This document shows positions 12,801 to 25,330 of a stretch of DNA of 64,000 bases, piece after piece; the first letter of the stretch is position 1, and every line of letters begins with the position of its first letter. The stretch covers positions 103,236,138-103,300,137 of the forward strand of contig NC_034410.1 in assembly GCF_002078875.1 (NCBI RefSeq), in the 5' to 3' direction. Origin of the DNA: Numida meleagris. Taxonomy: Eukaryota; Chordata; Aves; Galliformes; Numididae. Both the position numbers and the translations under genes were made by a program. The notes under the pieces are model-generated. The model had not been told where the DNA came from and ran no database searches. It saw only the letters and a list, made by a program, of their open reading frames with translations.

Positions 12801-13362
12801 TCACTTGATCTAATTTTATTACTACTTTTTACTTGAATATGGTAAATATCAAAAGAGATAAAAATGTCATACATCTGCATTTAGTTTGAGCAAATATTCT
12901 ATTTCTACCAGCAAAACGATGGTATTTTTATATTAATCATGTCTTGAGATACTTGCAATGATGATTAGTTATTCATATGCTAACTTCTTTAACTGTTGTT
13001 CAAGGTTAAGCATACATCTGTTTTTATGCAGTTTATGATCTCACAATCCATTTTATCCTTATTTTTAGAAACAGGAATTTTAATAAACCAAACATTAAAA
13101 AAAAGCTGCTTAACCGTCAGGGTTACTTGTAGGAACACTGAATTCATCAGCTTGTAATGTTGTTGCCATGCAATATCCAGCGCCCTTGGAATATTCTTCT
13201 CCTTTCCTTTGAATCTGGGCAGTGTGTCACCAGCTTTGAGCTTGATATGTGAGAATTTTATTTTAGGATTTATTGTAATCCTGCTTTCAGAGACGGTCTT
13301 TTCTTCCTTGTTCAAATTAGACTATAGTGCATCACCTCCCACACCACTCCTGCTGCAATTAG
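12801..13362. other. Unique AT-rich DNA upstream of the Gypsy-like relic
   Basis: If more of the element survived, gag and protease should lie here on the minus strand. The minus open frame at 12989-13315 (108 codons) is lysine-rich and has no DTG protease motif or CCHC zinc knuckle. I see nothing that ties it to the relic. Confidence 0.5.
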
Positions 13363-13740
13363 TTTAGGTACACGTACGCTGAATCCGTGACCTGATTGCA
13401 TTTCAGCGTACACACACCAGTAGCAATTCAGTTCCATAGCTAGCAAAGAGTACGTTGCATAGAACAGAGGACACTGGGCACCCCCTCTGCCTGTCTCGCC
13501 CCTCTCCCCGCGCTCCCAGGGCTGGGAGATGCCACGCCTGAATGCACTGCCCCTTGCAGCATCATCTCTAAAAACCAAACCCGACGGGTTTCCTGGAGTT
13601 TTCACATGCCTTATTTAAAACACTAGGTGTCACTCGCACTCTCCTAACGCAGCCTGTTGAAAGTCAGGAGCGCAGCAAACCCTACTCCGTGCGAGTATGA
13701 AGGTGTTTGCAAAGCAAGCACAGCGCTGGGCAGCTGCCTG
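13363..13740. promoter_or_regulatory. Local CpG cluster with a TATA-like box; possible regulatory element
   Basis: I count 17 CpG dinucleotides in about 370 bases, far above the surrounding DNA, together with a GC-rich core around 13490-13560. A TATA-like stretch TTATTTAAAA lies at 13611-13620 on the plus strand. About 75 bases downstream, an ATG at 13697 opens a frame of about 56 codons with no recognised domain. This could be a small promoter, an enhancer or merely a less-methylated unique stretch. It is shorter and less GC-rich than a classical CpG island. Function is inference only. Confidence 0.3.
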
Positions 13741-14591
13741 GAATAGGTATCTGCATGGAAAACAGCAAGAGGGGTGCCAGCCAGCTCAGATTTCTGATTT
13801 TTGTGCTTTCTTATTAGTCTCAGACAGAATGTATGAAGCAGGGAAGAGCCATAAACAGGGATGAAATTTCAGCTCTACTGTAATCAAATCCAAATACTGC
13901 CAGAGGTTTTACAAAAAATGACCTTGATCACAAAAAAAAAGGTCTGAATAAATGATCTGGGATATTTTTCTGCCTGTTGGGTACGTTTTGACAAGTTATT
14001 TGTACCAAGTTTTATATAATACACTCCAGTGATGTGATACAAGTTCAGCTTCTGCACAGGCTTTTCCCCCTCTCAGCAAGTCTGCAGCTGCTGAGAGCAT
14101 AAAGGAGTGCTGGCATGAGCAAGGTAAACACAAGTGATGTTCAATGGCGCACAAGGAGGTACCTTTCAGTTTTTATGACAGCCTCTGGAAAGAACTGAGG
14201 CATCCTCTTCCCAACACCTACTGCCAGACACTGGAAAACGCGCAGGGTGAAATGCAGATGGCAACAGACAGCACAGCAGCTGTCCCTCAGTGCAAAAGTC
14301 AAGGAGAGCAGCCTGGCGTGGGTGAGAGTCTCTCTAAGAGCATTTCCCACTTGTTTGTTGCTTTATTTCTGTGACCAGGAAGTTGGAGATTTGCCCCCAG
14401 ATTTTGAAAGCATTCAAAAGGGCACACAAATGGCTGAGCTGCAGTCTGATCTGCTGTACAAGAGCTGGGTATCAGGGACTGTGTTAATGATGGTCTCGTT
14501 TAATGGCTTCTGAAAGTCTGAAGAACAATTAGAAATGTCAAGGCTAGCACTAAGGTGCTATTTGCACCTCTGCAAGGCTCACCACACCCAG
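13741..14591. other. Unique DNA without a recognised gene
   Basis: No repeat or exon was recognised. Overlapping short frames on both strands at 14141-14513 carry no domain. Confidence 0.55.
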
Positions 14592-14835
14592 CTTCATACA
14601 ACCACAGAATGGCTTGGGTTGGAAAGGACCCTAACGCCCACCCAGTCCCGCCCCCTGCTGTGGGCAGGGCTGCCACCCACCAGCTCAGCTGCCCAGGGCC
14701 CCATCCAACCTGGCTTTGAGCACCTCCGGTGATAGAGTATCCACAGCTTCTCTGGGCAGCTGTGCCAGTGCCTCACCATCCTCTGAGTAAAGAATTTCCA
14801 CCCAACATCTAACCTAAATCTCCATCCAGGGTCCG
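14592..14835 (-). mobile_element. CR1 LINE 3' fragment, antisense
   Basis: Starting with CACAGAATGGCTTGGGTTGG, the plus strand gives the reverse complement of a CR1 3' end. It continues through GGGCAGGGCTGCCACCCACC, CCCATCCAACCTGGCTTTGA, TCTCTGGGCAGCTGTGCCAG and CATCTAACCTAAATCT. Only the last ~240 bp of the element are present, so it is a severely 5'-truncated copy with no coding capacity. Confidence 0.92.
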
Positions 14836-16499
14836 TCTTCACAACTTACATTTATCCTGGCAGAAGGCCCTGAGGCTCCTCTCCATTCAGTGGAGGTTTT
14901 CTGCTCATTCTAGACAATTCTGGGCATCTAATCTGGGGAAGGAAAGAAATAATTTTCACGTTATCTTTTAAAGCATCAGCCACTCCTTCACCTTAAGAAG
15001 CACATAAAGAACCAGCCACATTAAGCCAAATGGCAATGATTAAAACATTCAAGAACTGCTTCATTTCAGAAACAGATACTCTCAAGTCTCCCTTTTCCCT
15101 TATCTTCACCTCCCTCCCTACACTTCAAAATGCTGACTAGAACTGTGTTTCATACTGTGCTCTAAAGACACACCACCGCTTGTCTCAGTCTACTTGTTAC
15201 CCAGGACCAGCAGTCTGCCTATATTGTAGGACTGGGGCTGTCAGTAAAAGCATAAAGGCAGAGCCCAGGCCATATCATTCTGGATAAGCATCAATGAAAA
15301 TGAGTAGAAAAGAAATGATGCCATTTGAGATAAAACTATCCAAGGATAAAATCTGCAATAAATCCTTCATTTCCAAATTGTTCAATCTTCCTTTTTATTT
15401 TCTTTGTGAATAAGTTTTCCGTATAAAAAGCAGAGTTGTTTTGCACAGAAATCAAGCAAGTAAAATTGTTTGTTTAAAATATATTACAAATTTATATAGT
15501 GGATTATTATATACAATAGAATTTTTACAAATTCAATCAATTTTATCCATTTAAATGTGTTCCATATAGCAGGCAAACTAAGCTTTGTTTTTGCCTTAGA
15601 ACTAGCCCAGCTTTCTAATCAAAGGGAATATGCTCGTATTTAAAATTTTGCCAATCTCTTTGTTTCCCCTTCCTAATGTAGAGATTCTCTCTAACAATTT
15701 TTTCAGACTGCCAAGCACTGATATAGCTAACAAAGTGAAACAATTGAAAATCTAATGCAGCTTCCAAGGATGATAATGCTCATGTGTGCATACTTCACAA
15801 AACAATTTGTTTACTTGTCTTGAAAAGCTTATCTGGTCCTCATGGCACTGAGATGCACACACTCAGCAACATTCACGTCCTTCTGTCTTTCACAAGAAAG
15901 AGATATTAGCCTAAGTTTGAGGAGAGAAAATTTCCATTGAAACCCCAATGGCAAGGAAGTTTCAAAGTATGAATATCTTTCCTAATCCCGTCTCCCCACA
16001 TTGCCTTAAATTTGTTTCAATCGCTTTCAGAAGTTCTGTTTCAGTAGTGGCAAAATAAGAAGAGTGCTGTCAGCATTACATTTGTATTAACTGCAGTAAA
16101 CACTTGCTTATTTTTGTCCTAAACATTTCATTTTTTTAAGTCTCATCTGAAGTGTTGATTCACCAGTAGTGCATACTGCATAAAGTTTATGCTACATATA
16201 AACTTCATCCACTTACTCAGAAATTTAATATGACAAATTACTAAACAATTAAGCATCATTTTATTTTATATATATCAACATTATCCCTGAAATGAATATG
16301 TTACATTACTCTTTTAATAAAATTCCTGAATCAGAATTTTCCATTGATTCGAATGTATAATTCATGTTGTAAGTAATTTAAGTAGGTAAATAAACAGTTG
16401 CTATTTTGGTGCTGGACAGCTTCAACTGTGCATTCAATAGCAATAGCAGCAGTTCAGAACACTTTGAGGAACTCATGCATGGTTCTGTTGCGTAGTGGA
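14836..16499. other. Unique AT-rich DNA
   Basis: Nothing recognisable. The stretch from about 15370 to 16400 is particularly rich in A and T, with short TATA-like runs around 15480-15530 and 16260-16280. Confidence 0.55.
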
Positions 16500-19400
16500 T
16501 AAAAAGGGTATATGGTTAACCCCCAAACCTGTTGAGTCATTTATTCAGAATTTCTTTCTGCATCTTAGAACTACATGGGTTCTCCAAAAGGTGTTGCAGC
16601 CTCTTCTGTCCTCATCACCTTCCACGTAATTTGCACCATAAATCTTTTAGCCTTCATGATTACAATCAGATTAGCTTCTTTGCCATGCAAACTATGAGAC
16701 ACAAGCTTCAATTATTTCCACTTATCAAAACCACAACACTTACTGCATCCTTCCTCACAGCCTGGGTTTTTAGCACACCCATCTGTGTGGTGCGGCAGCC
16801 TGTGCGATTAGCACACCCGTCTGCTTCAAGTCTGTTGATTATCCTGAGATCAAAGTCCCATTTGACTATGGCCATTAACACCTTTCAGCGCAAGAATATA
16901 ATTCAGGATGAGACTGGGAGGTGGGAGGGCTAAGAATCTGTTTGAGATAACTGTTTTCTCAAGGAAAGTCCCTGTGCTTAAATGGTTGGCAAGAGGGTAC
17001 AGAAGGGTTACAGTGCTGTAGGATCTGGGGCCCATTGCTGTGGTTGCTTATTCAGTCTTCCAAGAAGCAGAAGGGAGGGGCTGGCTTTTTACAGTTTTCT
17101 TATATTCCACTCCAATATACTGGGCACAATCAGTATTTTCCTTGGGTGAAATCTCTTGTGCTTTAAACCCACCTTCCTTTTTCAACCGGGACTTCACCAT
17201 AACTGAGCTTCCCTGTTTGACAAATGTGACAAAAATTTGCTTTTCTCCCAAGATTAAAACACTCACATTGGCTGCACCCTCCACTGTTTTCATTTTAGAA
17301 TGATTTAATGGGAATGATTAAGAGCTTCCTTTCCTTTCATTCTCCAGGACAGCCACAAAATAACATTTGTTATGAAAATGTTAACTATTCCATTGCTTTT
17401 AAAAGTCAGATCGATCGATTGCATAATTTTCCATTTGAATTTCTTTGGTGAAGTTCTTTTTACAAAGAAACACTATCTCACAAAAATGTTGACTAAAGTG
17501 AATCCAAGCTCTGTATGCAACACAGGGCCCGAGTAAGAAGATAAATCTTTCTGGGTTATCATCTTTTTGTTCTCACATTTCACTGAAATACGTTACCCAC
17601 TGTGAGAGAGGAAAAGCCTCAGGGGTTCTTGATATTTCTCAACCATGAATTTCCAGCTACTTGCTGTATTTATGGCTACATTATCAGTCTTCATCAGGAT
17701 GCAGTAAATACCTTTGCAGAGGTCAGTATCTTGGATTTAGTTCAATTGTTATTTTCAGTGGTGGTAGAAACTTGACTTAAATCACTCCTGTCATGTACTC
17801 AAGACGCTCAACTTGTTCCAGCATCTGCCTCTCCCTTCTCAAATGAAGGACAGATCCGCTGCTTGGAACCACTGAGAGGGAGAAACCCTGCCCTGCCCTG
17901 CTATCCTACCAGCTCTCCTTTGGTTTTTTTTGTTCCCCTGCACCGTTCTGATCCTTCAGGGTCCACAGATAATCCAGTAATTTCTGCTTTATCAGCTTCT
18001 TGTGGCTTTCAGTGTCTCTGTCTGCAATATTATGCTTCCTTTCTTTCATTTCACCTTGTTTTATGACTTATGCCCCTGAATCTTTTATTTTTAGCTCCCC
18101 CTTCCTGTTTCTGTACCACCAACCTTTCTATTCCCTTACTTCACTGTCCCCAGCTCCAAAAACACTGCCAATGACCATTTCCAAAAGACCTTGGAAGAAC
18201 AAAAAGAAATGTATATGAAGATCTATTCTCTCCCATATTACATTCAAGTAAAACTTGAGGCTCAGTTTACCTAGGCTTCAATACTGAGCACCATGGCACC
18301 CAGCCATGCACGATTTCTGTAACACTATGGTTTTCAGATTCTGTATTGCCCAGATTCCTGTCATTTTCTTCTGAGTGAAAAGTGATGCTCCTTACAAGGA
18401 CTTTTCCCTCTTTCCACGCCTACGCCTTCTACCCACCTCCACATGCTTCACTCCTGCATTTGACACAGACCTGTAATTAGCCTAATTAAATTGGATAAGC
18501 GTGTCCCTGTTATAGAAATAAATTATGCATTTTTTTAAAAAATGGACTGGGCTGAAACGTGACCCCCCTGAAACATTCTTGCTCAGAGCAGGTGTCATTT
18601 GTAAAAATGTGCTCACAGTCTGCCTGCCTGAGACACAAATCTTCCTCCATTTCAGCCTCTTAGTTCTTCTTTTTCTCACTCACTTGTAATAGTTTCAAAC
18701 TCAAAACCAAAGTCCTTGTTAATCTCCACCTAGGAGAAATATATCCACAGCCCCTGTTCCCACAGGGAGCTGATACCCCCTGCTCCTTGTCATAGTGCCT
18801 CACTTTCACTTGTTCTTGACTAACAATCTAGCTGTTTCCCATCTGACTTAGACAGGTTGCCCTATAAATAATGTTTTCAAACAGTAGATCCATCTTTCAT
18901 CTTGCCATTCTCTCCGACGTATTTCTAGTGCAGCCTAATCCAGTGCAGAGAGAATCACATTGCCTCTTTGTCCATAATCCCTCTTCTTCAGGGACCAGTG
19001 CTCCAGACAAGTGCACAGCTCTGGTGGCTCTGCTTGAGCTCTCAGTACACAGTCTCCTTCTCCTATTACTTTCAGGAGGTCAATCAGCTCTACTTAGCAC
19101 CTGTTTAAATACCACTCCTGGCCTGTAAATGTAGAAACTGTCAGACTTCTTTCTGCCAGCTTTCAGCCTGCAGCCCTCTGCTTGGCATCTTGTCTGAGCT
19201 GTCAGAATATCACTTATCCCAATTGCATTTTGGGGTTCAGTAACAAACACTGGGTTTATTAAGGTTTCCTTTTCTACATCCAGTCATGAATTTCACAGTC
19301 TTGCCAACCATGCAAGCTCAAAAAGTTAGCATTGCCTCTCTCTATGCTTATCTCCTCCCCTTTTTCTGCCTTGTCCAAATCATATTTATTTTTCCTTTAC

Positions 19401-21060
19401 CTCAAGCTCCATCCTTTTCCATTCTTCCAACTCTTTGGCTAAACAAAATCTGTTCACTGTAAAAGAAGAGTGATATCTTCCTCTGCTGCCTCTTTTATGA
19501 CAGAACTCCCATTTGTAAGAATTTTGTACCAATTGCAATTCAAAAGGCACCACTATGTGCATCTAATATGACCTCTGCTGCACCAAAGGCTTTAGACCGT
19601 GAAATATACCTATATTCAGAGTAGATTTTTTAGAAGAAGATCCATATTTAATTTTGAATCTTTCTGTTAATATAGAATTCACAAGAAAAACATTGGTAAA
19701 TTGACTCACAGTAACTGAGAGAGTGTTTTCACTTCCCACTTCCATCTACTGGATCTCGCTGTGCTTTTTGCTGGAGAGCAAAGAGCCCTCTGTCCTCCAA
19801 AGACAATTCCCATATTAGTCTTTCCTTAAAATAAGCCATCTGTTGCTACAGTTTTGTCGTTTGACTTTCCAGTTTTCTATTTACTCCATTTCTGATGTAT
19901 ACATGATACTACATAAATAGAAAAGAGAAATTTAGTATTGTACTCTTTTGTTCCCCCTCTTCCCCATCAGTTTCAGCTGCATACTTTCCTTCCTTATTTA
20001 CAAGACTGTTTTTTTCTAGAATGTTCTCGAATCTTCCCAGTTAATATGAACTACTTGTGAGTCTCAATTTAACTTCATCTTTTTTTAAAGCTGAAAAATT
20101 CAAACACGTATATTACCAGCACGAGATTTATTCTATTTTCCTGTAACAAATGGTAGCAAGTTAGAAAACACTTTGCTTTGAAGTTACCACCAAACTTAGT
20201 CTACTAATGAATCCCTCGTTGTATTTCGAGATATAGTCTAATTTAGAAGTCCCCAGAGCTGAATACAGCACTTTTTGATTTAAGAAAGTGTCATCTATAA
20301 CATTTAAAAATTCCAAGGACATTTTGTTATTGGCAGCATGAGACTAGCAGTAAGAGATACTCAGATGGAAATTCCCCATGATAAAACACTGCTTCTTACA
20401 CACATTATGAATAGATATTTAAGATATTAGTTGCCCTCTTCTCTAGAGCAACGCCTGTGGCACATTGTCCTAAGCTCTTTCTTTTAGGGCACTGATTCTT
20501 AAACATCTATGGGCTTTTGGCTTTTACATGGCTGAAGCTTTGAGTATCATCCCCATTCCTATCAAACTCAGGCTCTGGGTAAAATGCCAGTGTCTCTGAA
20601 TTTCTACGTCTTCCATCAGCCTTTCCTCAATATTTGTTTCCTTGCTTCTCTTCCCTATTACTTCAAAGACAGACTCTCTCTTATTTAAAGACTTTATCCT
20701 TTTCTGTTCTTTTCCCCCTCTCATTCCTCTCACATACCTCATTCGTTCAAGTCCCTGCTACTGCACCAATAAATCCACTTCCAGTATACGGGGTCCATAA
20801 TACCTTATCACCTCCATTTCTCCGTCCTCACACATCTTTTGGAAGCTAGATTTCCCACCAGTTTCCCCATCCAAATTCCTGTTCTCTCCTTCTCTCACTT
20901 AGATACTGTCTAATTCTCTCAATTAGAGAATGAATTACTTCTTGTTCTTCCTTTCCAGCTACTTTCTCACCAATAACATTGTTCTTTTCATTTTGGATCT
21001 CAGCCACCTTTGTCTTCTTACCCTTATTCCCAAATATCTTGCTCTTTTACAAATCCTGTT
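16500..21060. other. Pyrimidine-rich plus strand, no gene recognised
   Basis: Over about 4.5 kb, and most clearly from 17.8 to 21.05 kb, C plus T greatly exceeds A plus G on the plus strand by eye, with many CTTCC, TCTCC and CCTTT runs. The plus frame at 16532-16933 (133 codons) and the minus frames at 18482-18679 and 20524-20742 reflect this skew and match no protein that I know. A pair of near-identical 16-mers lies at 16770-16785 and 16808-16823. Confidence 0.5.
16770..16823. repeat. Spaced direct repeat of 16 bp, period 38
   Basis: TTAGCACACCCATCTG at 16770-16785 recurs at 16808-16823 with one A-to-G change. It is a local duplication with no known role. Confidence 0.8.
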
Positions 21061-24000
21061 AGAAAACAAATTAAGCTAAAGCCTCTGATCAACACAGGGA
21101 ACTTCAGGAGGGGTTGGAAGCAACAGAAAAAGAAATTGTTTACCTACAGCTTGGAGACCTCCTGTTTTCTCAGAACTGAGATTTCCTGAGGATCTCAGTT
21201 GTACCAAGGTGGACAGAGGTGTTCTTCTCAACCTAAGATTTGTCAGAAGAAGTGTTGTTAGGAGGTGCTGCCCATCTTGTACTGTGGACAAAAGAAGAAA
21301 CATCATCAGTTTAATCCTTAGTCCTAGCCTTGGTTGGCCAGTCAAAAGAACAAGGAATCCAGGCTGACATCACTGGGGAGAGGATATAAAAAAATCTATG
21401 TTTTTTTTTTCCTTTAGGGGTTAAAAAAAACCTCTGTACCTTGCTTGAAGATTATTTGTGTTAATATGATTAATAGACTGTATGAAAAAATTAAATCTAT
21501 AAATTGTTTGGTTCAAATGCAACAAATGCAAATATCTTCAATTCCAAACCATTATTAAAACAGTAGAAAAGTAATAAGGCTTTTATTTCCCCCGAAGTAT
21601 GAACATTAATTTAGAAGTGAATACAAAATACAGACAGTAAGTTCTAATTTGAGATGGGAAAGAAAAATAACCAGAATCTCCTACAGAGTCCCTAGTGACT
21701 GAATGTGTGAAATTAATCACTGACAGGTGGAGAGGACAATTCTCCATGCAGTGTTAAGCTTCCTATTCTCTGAACGACAGCCAGTTAGAATAAGAGAGCC
21801 AAAGATAATAAGAGGTGCTTTGCTGCATTAACTTTCTGATCACCGACCATGCACCTGCAGCAAAAGAGATTTGCCCAAAACCTGAACTGGGAGTACATCT
21901 TAAATGAGTATACATTATCCTGTACTTGGATTTCTCTTGGAAGTCTTCCAAATGCTGTCACTATTTGTTACAGCTGTGGACGAATTCCCTTCTCCCCAGC
22001 ATGAATATTTGGTGCAGACATGGAATTCATGGGGTTTGGTCTCTGTGTTATTCTGTGCAAGATCCTCGTTCCTCAAATGCAATATTTACTATGTGGGAAT
22101 ACCCTGCTCCGTGACAGGCCTTGGTTCATTTTCCCTGTGCTCAGATCTTCTGCATCCCTGAGACTTTCCATGAAGTACCTCACTGTCCTTGCCAAAAAGC
22201 TTCACTTATACATTTATCTGGAGTACTGAAAAAAGTGAGTGTGGAGGCATTAAAGAGGCAACTAAATGAACCAGCTCCCTGTCAGGTTCAGAAGAAGGAA
22301 GATGCATCAAGCTATGGAACTCGTTGCCATGGTATGGTCAGGATGCCAAACACAGCACTGCCATGCGTAGCGCTAGATAAAGTCAGGAGGTAAATACTGT
22401 TGACCAACAGGCATTTAACACAAGCAGAAAACAGCGGTCAAGGAAATCTCTGAGCTGCAAATCACTGGGGATTGAGGTAATTAGCATTACTGTGTGTTCT
22501 AAAACTTTTTTTTTCCAAGTATCCAATATTGTTCTCTATCACACCATGACAGTGGGATAGATCAGCTTTTGCTCTGACTCAGAATAGCTGTGTTCTTATG
22601 CTATAAAATGGCAGGGATTTTGCAGAGAAATATCTGCTTCAAACAGTAGTAGTGTCATGGTAGTGATTTAGAAAATGATAAATAAGCCTAAGCAAATCAC
22701 TGCCTTCATTTCTTCATGGAAACTACGTGCCTTCTCTGTTGTAGAGGAAGGAAGATTTTAGTTTAATCTTTCTGCTTTCCTTTCTCTTCTCAAAATGGTA
22801 GGTATGAGATTTTGCTTTGTATATACCTCAGTGTTTTGCAAGAATGAAACCTCCTCGTCCAGTTCCAAATGAATGTCAGCTAAATGAAGTCCTCCAGCCT
22901 CTGATCAGCTGCTTTCTAGCCAGCTCACCTTGAGGAACGCAGGTAAAATCAGAGGGAAGCACCCTTCTCTGTAAGGGATCAGCAAGACTGCCGTGACACA
23001 AAGCAGACGTAAATTTAGCTGCAAACTTAATTCCTCACACTGCGACACATGTGGTTTAAAGGAATAATGCCACCTAAATAAAGGTAGATACTTGTAAGGA
23101 GAAATGTGTCAAATGCTGGATGGACATAATCCGGCTTGCAGCTTAGCGCAGGAAATGAAAGATAAGCGTCATAGACTGCAACTACCAGGCAAAAATATTG
23201 AAAGCAGCAGGTATTTTTTTCTAGGTGGGAATTAGCTTTCTATGCATGCTGCTAAACATTTGAGAAGTTTGGAGTTTCATTTTTCTCTACCATGAATAAT
23301 ATATAAACATATATGTGAAAAATACTTGTATTTCAAAGCCATATAGGACACATAAGATTAATTAAAAAAAACAACACACTGCTCTATAAGCATGTTTTCA
23401 TACTGAGTTTCTTATCCAGATTTTACAGTACAGTTCCATGTCACTCACATGGCAGTATTTAAAATCACAGCTAACACCTTCAGAAGCTGATAAGCTTGTT
23501 TCAGTGCTGTCAGCTAAGTCCCTGTTCCTTTATCTGGAGTTTGTGTATGCTATGAAGTTCAGTGACTGCTTACCTCGTATTCACAGAAATATTTCAACAT
23601 TTTCTGCAGTTCATCCAAAAAAAAAAATCTCTCAGGATCAATGTGTGTCCTGAGGCAGGATTAAGCCAGTACTCAGTAGGGTACCAGTCGTTCTGGTGGC
23701 CTGATTGCTTTCATCTTTGTTTATTAAAAAAAAACCCTCTCATCTGTAAGTATGTGAAAAATTCTTAGAAATGTGAACCAAATGTCACGCAGTTTTCTGA
23801 GACTACAAGAAATTTACAACATATTCTCTGAAGCGTATGGTCTCCTCTGTCAATCTTAATGGACCATTCATTCGGAGACCTAAATATTTCAGCTATTTCA
23901 CTGCTGTTTGATTGCAGAGCAGAGCCATGGTTCACCGTTTATGATACAGAGAATAAAAGAACTCTCACAATTCATTCTTGCATCCGGTCTAATTCCTCTA

Positions 24001-25274
24001 TGTGCTGCTGCGGTCCTAGCTGCAGTGTAATTAGCTTGGCTCTCCAGTCCCTGAAGATAGCTTGCGTGGGTGGGTACACTGCTGCCACCTGCTACTGCTG
24101 CTTTGTCAGGGAGCTGTTCCTGAAAACTGATGTCCTCTAAAAACTGGAATGAGATTCCCACTTTTTTATGTGGGAACAGAATGAAGCAAAGGTAAATGAG
24201 AGCTTCCCACATTATTACAGTGACAAACCATAGCAGAAAGAAGAGCACTGAGTAGGGCCATGTCCTCCTTTGGTACATGCAGTTGCTGTTTCATTTACCT
24301 TGGCAGAGTCCGTTCATTGCATTGGAAGGTCTGGCTCTTGACAGGGTCTTTAGAGTTTTAAAGAACAATTAGTTAAGAATAAGTAAATTTGCTGCCAACT
24401 CTTCCTTTTGATGGTTTTTTTTTCCTAGTGTACATTTCAAGTGTGAACAATGTTTTAAATTTGTACTATATGTCAATTTTTCTTTGTTTGTTTGTTTTTC
24501 CTTCTGTTCTGCAGTGTGTCAGCATGACATTTTTGATGCAAGTCAGTCCCTGCCTGCACTTTGAGCTGCTGCACCTTAAGCAGGGACAAACTCCAGGCTG
24601 ATTAATGCTGCGCACAGCAGTGGAACACCCAAATCCTGTGGCCATTAACATGACAACAACATTAATGGAATCCAATGTGTCTGTACTGCCCTGAAAAGCA
24701 ACAAAACCCACACGGTTTTCATTGAGTAATTATTATTTTTTAATTTGGTTCCAATAAAGAGAGTTTCTATATTCAGGCCGAATGTTGTTAAATGTTAATG
24801 CTGCCCACAGTTCTTTGGTGTGCTTCTTTCCATAAACTGAACAAAGTGACTGTGCTCTCTTGCCAGCCACTGATTTATTGAGGTATGGATTACACATATT
24901 AAACACAGTCATCAGGCCACAAAGGTTCCATCACAATCTGCCTACGAGCTAACATCATTAAGAGGCAGACTTCATATATCTTCATGACTGATACGCTGAT
25001 CGTTCCCACTCCATTGACTAATGAATTGACACATGCAATGTTCTTCAACATTAGTGTGCATACCTTTGATTTACAGCACTAAAGTATGGGGCTGTAAGCT
25101 CTCAGATACTGATGAATTCCAGACAGCACTTGCATCTGGTTGACCAGGATGCTTCCCTCTGAGGAGAGCAGTGTTCGCATCTGAGAATCGTACAAAATAA
25201 ATGTGGTGGGCCTCACTCTGTCTGCAGCTTCACCTCCACAATGCCATCAAAGACTGCTTGCCTTCCTGAACCGA
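21061..25274. other. Unique DNA without a recognised gene
   Basis: Three plus frames are simultaneously open through much of 21904-22393, but no protein family is apparent. The minus frame at 23898-24278 (126 codons) begins with a hydrophobic stretch that could form a membrane segment, without other support. The phrase TGGAACTCGTTGCCA near 22315 could be a scrap of a LINE ORF2 end but is too short to call. Confidence 0.5.
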
Positions 25275-25330
25275 ATCCCCAGCTGCTGTAAATCAGTGCA
25301 CATTGATTTACGTCGGTTGTGCTCTGAGCA
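25275..25330. repeat. Palindromic ancient repeat fragment
   Basis: GTAAATCA at 25288-25295 and TGATTTAC at 25304-25311 form a perfect 8-bp inverted repeat around an 8-base loop. With the flanking CCCCAGCTGCT and GCTCTGAGCAGTGTGTCTGG it resembles the amniote palindromic element whose arms read CCAGCTGGTGTAAATC. The match is short and the family assignment is tentative. Confidence 0.35.

Noticed and set aside
12989..13315. 108-codon minus frame as possible gag or protease of the Gypsy-like element
   Set aside because: No CCHC zinc knuckle, no DTG or DSG protease motif and no similarity that I can see.
17408..17421. GATCGATCGATT self-complementary stretch
   Set aside because: Too short to be notable in 64 kb; no associated structure.
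22300..22345. TGGAACTCGTTGCCA phrase resembling the WNSLP end of LINE ORF2
   Set aside because: Too short and without supporting flanks to call a LINE fragment.
23898..24278. 126-codon minus-strand frame with a hydrophobic N-terminus, as a candidate membrane protein
   Set aside because: Only one hydrophobic stretch, no known motif, and within the chance range for frame length.
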